Source of the DNA: Gemmataceae bacterium
GTDB taxonomy: Bacteria > Planctomycetota > Planctomycetia > Gemmatales > Gemmataceae
Assembly (NCBI GenBank): GCA_020847555.1
Contig: JADLBT010000042.1
Coordinates: 1 to 9,171 of the forward strand
DNA length: 9,171 nt
Direction: 5' to 3'
Both the position numbers and the translations under genes were made by a program. Shown in pieces: positions 6,140 to 9,171 of the stretch (within the stretch, counting starts at the first letter, position 1; each line of letters starts with the position of its first letter). Under the pieces are notes generated by a model. It was given only the letters and a program-made list of their open reading frames with translations, was not told the DNA's origin and did no database searches.

Positions 6140-6442
6140 ATGACTTCCATTCTCACGCCGGGTGAAACTGCCCGGGTCCGCACGCTGCACTTCCTGGCGC
6201 ACCGCGAGCTGTGGCCGCACTGGCCGAACCTGCCAGTCGTACGCCGGCGCCCCGGCCAGGACGAGGAGCTGGGCGTCGTCTTCGACGCGCTCGGCGCCTA
6301 TGGCCTGGCCGGATACTCCGCGACCGTCTTCAAGACCAACCTGTTCCTGCTGCCGCCGGCGCTGAACCAGTTCCTCGCCCTGCCGCACGAGACATTCGAC
6401 ACGCCGGAGGAGCTGTTCGACGCTGGCTGGACGGTCGATTGA
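6140..6442 (+). CDS. 100-residue protein, unknown function
   Basis: The start overlaps a TGA (CTGATGAC) and has the weakest ribosome-binding site in the window (GCGAGA, about 6129-6134). I kept it because the N-terminus reads well and no later Met is credible. Residues 1-35 are helical and contain an HRELWPHWPNLPVVRRRPGQ segment split by Pro. Residues 41-70 (ELGVVFDALGAYGLAGY, then VFKTNLFLLPPALNQF) are mildly hydrophobic but not membrane-like. The C-terminus is acidic (FDTPEELFDAGW). No family is recognised beyond a general resemblance to small accessory proteins of planctomycete genomes. Confidence 0.6.
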   Translation: MTSILTPGETARVRTLHFLAHRELWPHWPNLPVVRRRPGQDEELGVVFDALGAYGLAGYSATVFKTNLFLLPPALNQFLALPHETFDTPEELFDAGWTVD

Positions 6443-6497
6443 CCGCCCCGCAGCTGAGGCAGTTCGCAACAACTGACAACTCTGATGGAGGTAAGCC

Positions 6498-7907
6498 ATG
6501 ATAACCATTCCCCGCGCGCTGGCCCGCGTGTTGCGGGCGGTGCTGAGGCGCTCGGTCGTCGAGGAGGAGCCGAAGGGCGAGTGGCCCCTGCTCCTCTGCC
6601 GTGGCGGCCCGGACGGCCTCGCGCTGGAGGCCCACCGCGCCAGCGTTGGTGTCCGCTACCAGCTCGATGGCCCGCAGCCCGCCGGCGTCCTCACCTTCCG
6701 TTCGACGATACTCGCAGAGTTCGAGGGCCGCGGCAACGATCCCGTGACGCTGGAGCCGACCGGCCCCGGCAAGGCGCGGGCGCGCTGGCAGGAATCTGGT
6801 GTGCCGCGCGTCCTCGACCTGGAGACAGTCGATCCCGAGACCATTCCACCGCTGCCCGCCCAGCCGGCTCGGTGGGCGGCTCTGCCCGATTCGTTCCCCC
6901 AGGTCTTGCTCGACGCGGCCAACACCACCGCCCGCGAGTCGGGCCGGTTCACCCTGACGCGCGTGCAGCTCCGCGGCAGCCGCGGCCAGGTGGCCGCCAC
7001 CGACGGCCGGCAACTCCTGATTCGCAACGGCTTCGACTTCCCCTGGAAGGAAGATGTCCTCATCCCTCGGCTGCCGGCGCTGGGCCTGCGCGAGCTGCGC
7101 GACGAGAGGCTGATCGGCATTCGCCGCACCGAGGAGCACGTCGTGCTCCGCATTGGCGCCTGGACCTTCTTCCTCGCCATTGACCGCACCAGCCGCTTCC
7201 CCGACGTGCAGTCCGTGGTGCCCCGGCCTTCTACCTTCACCTCCCGGCTGCGCCTGGCGCCCGAGGACGTTGCCTTCCTGGCGAAGTCGCTGCCCGGCCT
7301 TCCCGGCGCGGACGACGATCACTCGCCCGTCACCCTCGACCTGGGGGAGCGAGCCGTGCTGCGCGCCCGCGGCGAGGGCGAGGCCCCGAGCACCGAGCTG
7401 GAACTGGCCCGGTCGATTGTCGAGGGCAAGGCCGTGAGGATCTCTGCCAACCGCCTCTACCTTCGGCGAGCGCTGGCGCTGGGCTTCCGCGAGCTTCAAG
7501 TCGGCGCGCCGGGACAGCCCGCCGCCTGGCGCGGAGGCGACGATGTGTACCTGTTCGTCCCGCTCGACGCGGGGAGCACAATACCCCCGAGTCAGGACGC
7601 CGTGCGCGTCACGTCCGCCCCAGGCGTCCCCCGGCCCATCTCTGACCACCGCCCCGATCCCGAACCTGAAAGGAGCGAACACACCATGCCCGAACCGAAT
7701 GGCAACAGCCACGCCACCAACGGCCCGCAGGACCACGCGGCCGGCATCGAGGAGTTGATCGACGAGACCGAGGGCCTGAAGCGTGCCCTGCAGGAGGCGG
7801 CCACACGGGCCGGCCGGCTGGCCGCGGCCCTGCGGCAACAGCGCCGCCAGAGCCGCGCCGTGCAGGCCGCCGTCGAGGCTCTGCGTGGCCTCAAGATCGG
7901 CCGCTGA
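6498..7907 (+). CDS. diverged DNA polymerase III beta subunit (sliding clamp), frame fused to a small coiled-coil protein
   Basis: The frame has 469 codons. Residues 1 to about 358 match the three-domain DnaN layout and length (DnaN is about 366 residues). Domain 1 ends in LDLETVDPETIPPLP (106-120), like the beta-clamp linker ending in eFPplp. Domain 2 has FTLTRVQLRG then QVAATDGRQLLI (164-175), the typical ATDgrRL strand, and ends in RFPDVQSVVP (233-242), matching FPDYxRVIP. Domain 3 has ISANRLYLRRAL (315-326) and ends YLFVPLD (351-357), like YLIMPMR at the DnaN C-terminus. It would encircle DNA as a polymerase processivity factor or a tether. Overall identity to housekeeping DnaN looks low. 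Residues 360-396 are a Pro-rich stretch, and from 397 on the frame is the small protein listed next. SD GGAGGT at 6487-6492. Confidence 0.7.
   Translation: MITIPRALARVLRAVLRRSVVEEEPKGEWPLLLCRGGPDGLALEAHRASVGVRYQLDGPQPAGVLTFRSTILAEFEGRGNDPVTLEPTGPGKARARWQESGVPRVLDLETVDPETIPPLPAQPARWAALPDSFPQVLLDAANTTARESGRFTLTRVQLRGSRGQVAATDGRQLLIRNGFDFPWKEDVLIPRLPALGLRELRDERLIGIRRTEEHVVLRIGAWTFFLAIDRTSRFPDVQSVVPRPSTFTSRLRLAPEDVAFLAKSLPGLPGADDDHSPVTLDLGERAVLRARGEGEAPSTELELARSIVEGKAVRISANRLYLRRALALGFRELQVGAPGQPAAWRGGDDVYLFVPLDAGSTIPPSQDAVRVTSAPGVPRPISDHRPDPEPERSEHTMPEPNGNSHATNGPQDHAAGIEELIDETEGLKRALQEAATRAGRLAAALRQQRRQSRAVQAAVEALRGLKIGR
7668..7675 (+). promoter_or_regulatory. internal Shine-Dalgarno within the clamp-like frame
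   Basis: GAAAGGAG lies 10 bases before an in-frame ATG at 7686. Its strength equals that of the true gene starts elsewhere in the window. It indicates independent initiation of the 73-residue protein. Confidence 0.7.
7686..7907 (+). CDS. 73-residue coiled-coil protein, nested in frame at the end of the clamp-like gene
   Basis: An ATG with its own strong SD (7668-7675) opens a 73-residue protein in the same frame as the clamp-like gene, with no stop between. Residues 1-19 are polar (MPEPNGNSHA start, Asn/Pro/His-rich). Residues 20-68 form one helix with heptad hydrophobics: IEELIDETEGL, ALQEAATRAGRLAAAL, QQRRQSRAVQAAVEAL. I recall free-standing proteins of this size and pattern in planctomycete genomes. 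That supports a separate gene whose upstream stop codon was lost, or a clamp made in two forms, one with the coiled-coil tail. The function is unknown; oligomerisation is the obvious guess. Confidence 0.65.
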   Translation: MPEPNGNSHATNGPQDHAAGIEELIDETEGLKRALQEAATRAGRLAAALRQQRRQSRAVQAAVEALRGLKIGR

Positions 7908-7962
7908 CAGCGCGACGATGCACCGCTGACACCTTCACTCCCTGAAACACCCGAGGACCATA

Positions 7963-8562
7963 ATGTACTACAACACCCCGCACATTGCCCCGGAGGCGCG
8001 CCGCTGGCTGGTGCCCCGCCACCTCGACCTACTCGGCGCGGCGCTGGAGCGGCTCTGCGGTCAGACCCGAGCCGAGTTCGCCCGCACCCTGGCCGAACTG
8101 GCGGCGGGCTTCGTCTGCGAGGCCGTCTCCACGGCGCTCGCCGCCCCCGAGTACCGGACGCCGCGCGACTCCCTGGTCCGGCGCGACCGCCGCCGCTCGA
8201 TTCTCAATGTCTTCGACGACCCGGCGGTGGAGTACGACGACGACCTGGCCGACGGCTGGGAGGAGGAGCGCTTCCCGCCCACGTACTCCAACTGCGATCG
8301 CCCGGCGCTGGCCGCTGGGGAGGCCGTGCCGGCCGCGCTGGCCATCGGCCTGCGCGTGGCGGCCTGGTGGCTGGGCCGTCGCCCGGGCCGGCTGCCGCTG
8401 CTGTCCGCCATGACGCTCGGCGCCGCTACCACCGTGGTCGCAATGGCCGGCGGCCCGCTGGCGCTGGCCGGGTTCGGCCTGGCCGAGGCGGTGCTCAGCA
8501 TCGCGGCCGCTGACGGCGCCGGTCGGCTCGCGGCCCGGCTCCTGACCCCTTCCAGCAACTGA
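7963..8562 (+). CDS. probable membrane-anchored protein, unknown function
   Basis: The protein has 199 residues with SD GAGGA (7953-7957). The N-terminal 65 residues are helical and amphipathic (LDLLGAALERL, RAEFARTLAELAAGF). Residues 66-115 are charged and probably flexible, with acidic DDPAVEYDDDLADGWEEE after RRDRRR. The C-terminal third is hydrophobic: a weak segment 122-136 (VPAALAIGLRVAAWW), a short basic turn GRRPGR, and a long Ala/Gly/Val-rich segment 147-183 that could form one or two membrane helices (a hairpin). There is no signal peptide. It shares its reading frame, without stops, with the spacer and the next gene. The family is not recognised. Confidence 0.65.
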   Translation: MYYNTPHIAPEARRWLVPRHLDLLGAALERLCGQTRAEFARTLAELAAGFVCEAVSTALAAPEYRTPRDSLVRRDRRRSILNVFDDPAVEYDDDLADGWEEERFPPTYSNCDRPALAAGEAVPAALAIGLRVAAWWLGRRPGRLPLLSAMTLGAATTVVAMAGGPLALAGFGLAEAVLSIAAADGAGRLAARLLTPSSN

Positions 8563-8579
8563 TCTCCACCCATGCCCTG

Positions 8580-8670
8580 GGCCCACCGGCCGCGGGGCAA
8601 CAACCACCTGACCTTAACGCATCGCCACGGAACGCACGTCTTTCCGATGGTCGTCCGCGGCTCGTGGGCC
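8580..8670. repeat. 16-bp imperfect inverted repeat, 59-base loop
   Basis: The left arm GGCCCACCGGCCGCGG (8580-8595) pairs with the right arm CCGCGGCTCGTGGGCC (8655-8670) through 14 Watson-Crick pairs and one G-T wobble, with one C/C mismatch. It starts 18 bases after a gene end and lies 76 bases before the next start. It could be a long-looped terminator, part of a structured leader or a protein-binding site. Confidence 0.55.
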
Positions 8671-8684
8671 TTCGTGCCTGCCGG

Positions 8685-8699
8685 CCGGGACAGCCCCGG
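8685..8699 (+). other. small GC hairpin in the leader of the last gene
   Basis: CCGGG (8685-8689) and CCCGG (8695-8699) pair perfectly around ACAGC. It follows the larger inverted repeat and lies 34 bases before the SD of the last gene. Short GC stems are common by chance in DNA of this composition. Confidence 0.3.
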
Positions 8700-8732
8700 A
8701 CACAACCCCATTCCACCAGAACACACCAGACC

Positions 8733-8738
8733 GAGGAG
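8733..8738 (+). promoter_or_regulatory. Shine-Dalgarno that sets the start of the last gene
   Basis: GAGGAG lies 7 bases before the ATG at 8746. The same frame is open back to 8563, so this site, and the lack of one at 8572, decide the start. Confidence 0.7.
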
Positions 8739-8745
8739 AAGAACC

Positions 8746-9171
8746 ATGAACGCGACGATGACCAACGGTAAGACCCGCAAGACGCTGAGTGACCAGCTCG
8801 ATCGCCTGGACAACATCCTGGACGCCCTGAGCGAGGGCCTCAACGGCGCGGTCGCCGACGCCGTCCGGGAGGCCGCCGGCGCCGCGGTGCAGGAGGCCGT
8901 CAAGCAGGCGCTCATCACGGTGATGACCGACAGCAACGTCCTGGCTCTGATCAGCGGCGCCGCCCGGGCGCAGGCCGACGCGCCGCCCGCCCCCAACGTG
9001 TCCACCGCGGCCGCTGCCAGCCGGCCCGGCCTGCGCGAGCGGCTCGGCGCCGTTGGCGCCTGGGCCGGTCAGAAGGTGCGCGCCGCCCGTCGCGGCCTTG
9101 GCGGGCTGGCCGGCCGACTGGCGCCGCTGTGGCAGTTCCGCAAGCAGTTGCTGGTCGCGCTGGGCGTCGGC
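8746..9171 (+). CDS. helical protein, unknown function (3' end outside the window)
   Basis: The frame is open from this ATG to the window edge, giving 142 residues without a stop. Residues 10-75 form amphipathic helix: KTRKTLSDQLDRLDNILDAL, then GLNGAVADAVREAAGAAVQE and AVKQALITVM, a regular Ala/Val heptad pattern. Residues 76-94 are an Ala/Pro linker. Residues 95-135 are Arg/Gly-rich and basic (LRERL, QKVRAARRGLGGLAGRL), and the window ends as a more hydrophobic stretch begins (QLLVALGVG), possibly a membrane anchor. The LSDQLDRLDNILDAL start is a pattern I associate with conserved hypothetical proteins of Gemmata-type planctomycetes. Its neighbour is also a probable membrane protein, so the two may act together at the membrane. 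Confidence 0.65.
   Translation, partial: MNATMTNGKTRKTLSDQLDRLDNILDALSEGLNGAVADAVREAAGAAVQEAVKQALITVMTDSNVLALISGAARAQADAPPAPNVSTAAAASRPGLRERLGAVGAWAGQKVRAARRGLGGLAGRLAPLWQFRKQLLVALGVG

Larger units (their letters stand above)
8563..8745 (+). other. longest intergenic spacer, with dyad symmetry
   Basis: The 183 bases have no stop in the frame shared by both flanking genes, but there is no ribosome-binding site for the first in-frame ATG (8572). The spacer holds a 16-bp inverted repeat and a shorter hairpin, listed separately. I see no convincing -35/-10 promoter. Confidence 0.5.

Noticed and set aside
6460..6475. CAGTT/AACTG inverted repeat before the clamp-like gene
   Set aside because: A 5-bp stem is expected by chance; no further support.
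6330..7838. 502-codon open frame on the - strand over the clamp-like gene
   Set aside because: It mirrors the third-position GC of the + strand gene, has Gly/Ala/Arg/Gln-rich composition without domain pattern and no convincing SD. The + strand frame has recognisable clamp motifs.
8061..9005. 314-codon open frame on the - strand at the right end
   Set aside because: Ser/Arg/Ala-rich shadow spanning two + strand genes and the spacer, with no family pattern.
1..9171. tRNA genes, CRISPR arrays, insertion sequences, attachment sites
   Set aside because: No cloverleaf with a T-loop signature, no regularly spaced repeats, no transposase or recombinase motifs and no terminal repeats seen on either strand.

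Overview
The window is high-GC DNA with 14 or 15 genes, all on the + strand. They are mostly short and closely packed, and nearly every one has a strong purine-rich Shine-Dalgarno (SD) sequence. No rRNA, tRNA, CRISPR array, transposase or integrase is visible. The base composition, the many small conserved-looking proteins of unknown role and the mix of DNA-modification and replication-type genes suggest an accessory region (plasmid, integrated element or phage-like island) of a high-GC bacterium. My best guess is a Gemmata-type planctomycete. That taxonomic guess is inference from family resemblance only.

Layout. Bases 1-42 are probably the tail of an upstream gene. Bases 88-1848 encode a Mom-like DNA-modification acyltransferase and an N6-adenine-methyltransferase-like protein that has the SAM-binding motif but no catalytic NPPY/F motif. 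Bases 1868-2369 hold two small proteins of unknown function. Bases 2438-3216 hold a tight trio: a DUF1257 (Ycf35-like) protein, a 74-residue coiled coil and a DUF2997 protein. Bases 3314-4801 encode a Ycf46-like AAA+ ATPase, with a strong RNA hairpin on each side of the gene. Bases 4885-6442 hold a DUF3150-like helical protein and two small proteins. Bases 6498-7907 encode a diverged DNA polymerase III beta subunit (sliding clamp) whose frame runs on into a small coiled-coil protein that has its own SD and ATG. Bases 7963-8562 encode a probable membrane protein. After a structured 183-base spacer, a helical protein starts at 8746 and runs off the end.

How the genes may work together (inference). 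Two base-modification enzymes, a private sliding clamp and an AAA+ ATPase with its usual DUF1257/DUF2997 partners would fit a self-contained DNA modification and maintenance module. One concrete link is visible: the methyltransferase-like protein ends in RQGLLFNP, which contains a match (QGLLF) to the degenerate bacterial clamp-binding motif QxxLF, while a clamp-like protein is encoded about 4.6 kb downstream. This would explain how a protein lacking motif IV could still be brought to replicating DNA. The idea is testable but unproven. The DUF1257-DUF2997-AAA+ set is best known from cyanobacteria and plastids, and its biochemical job is not established here.
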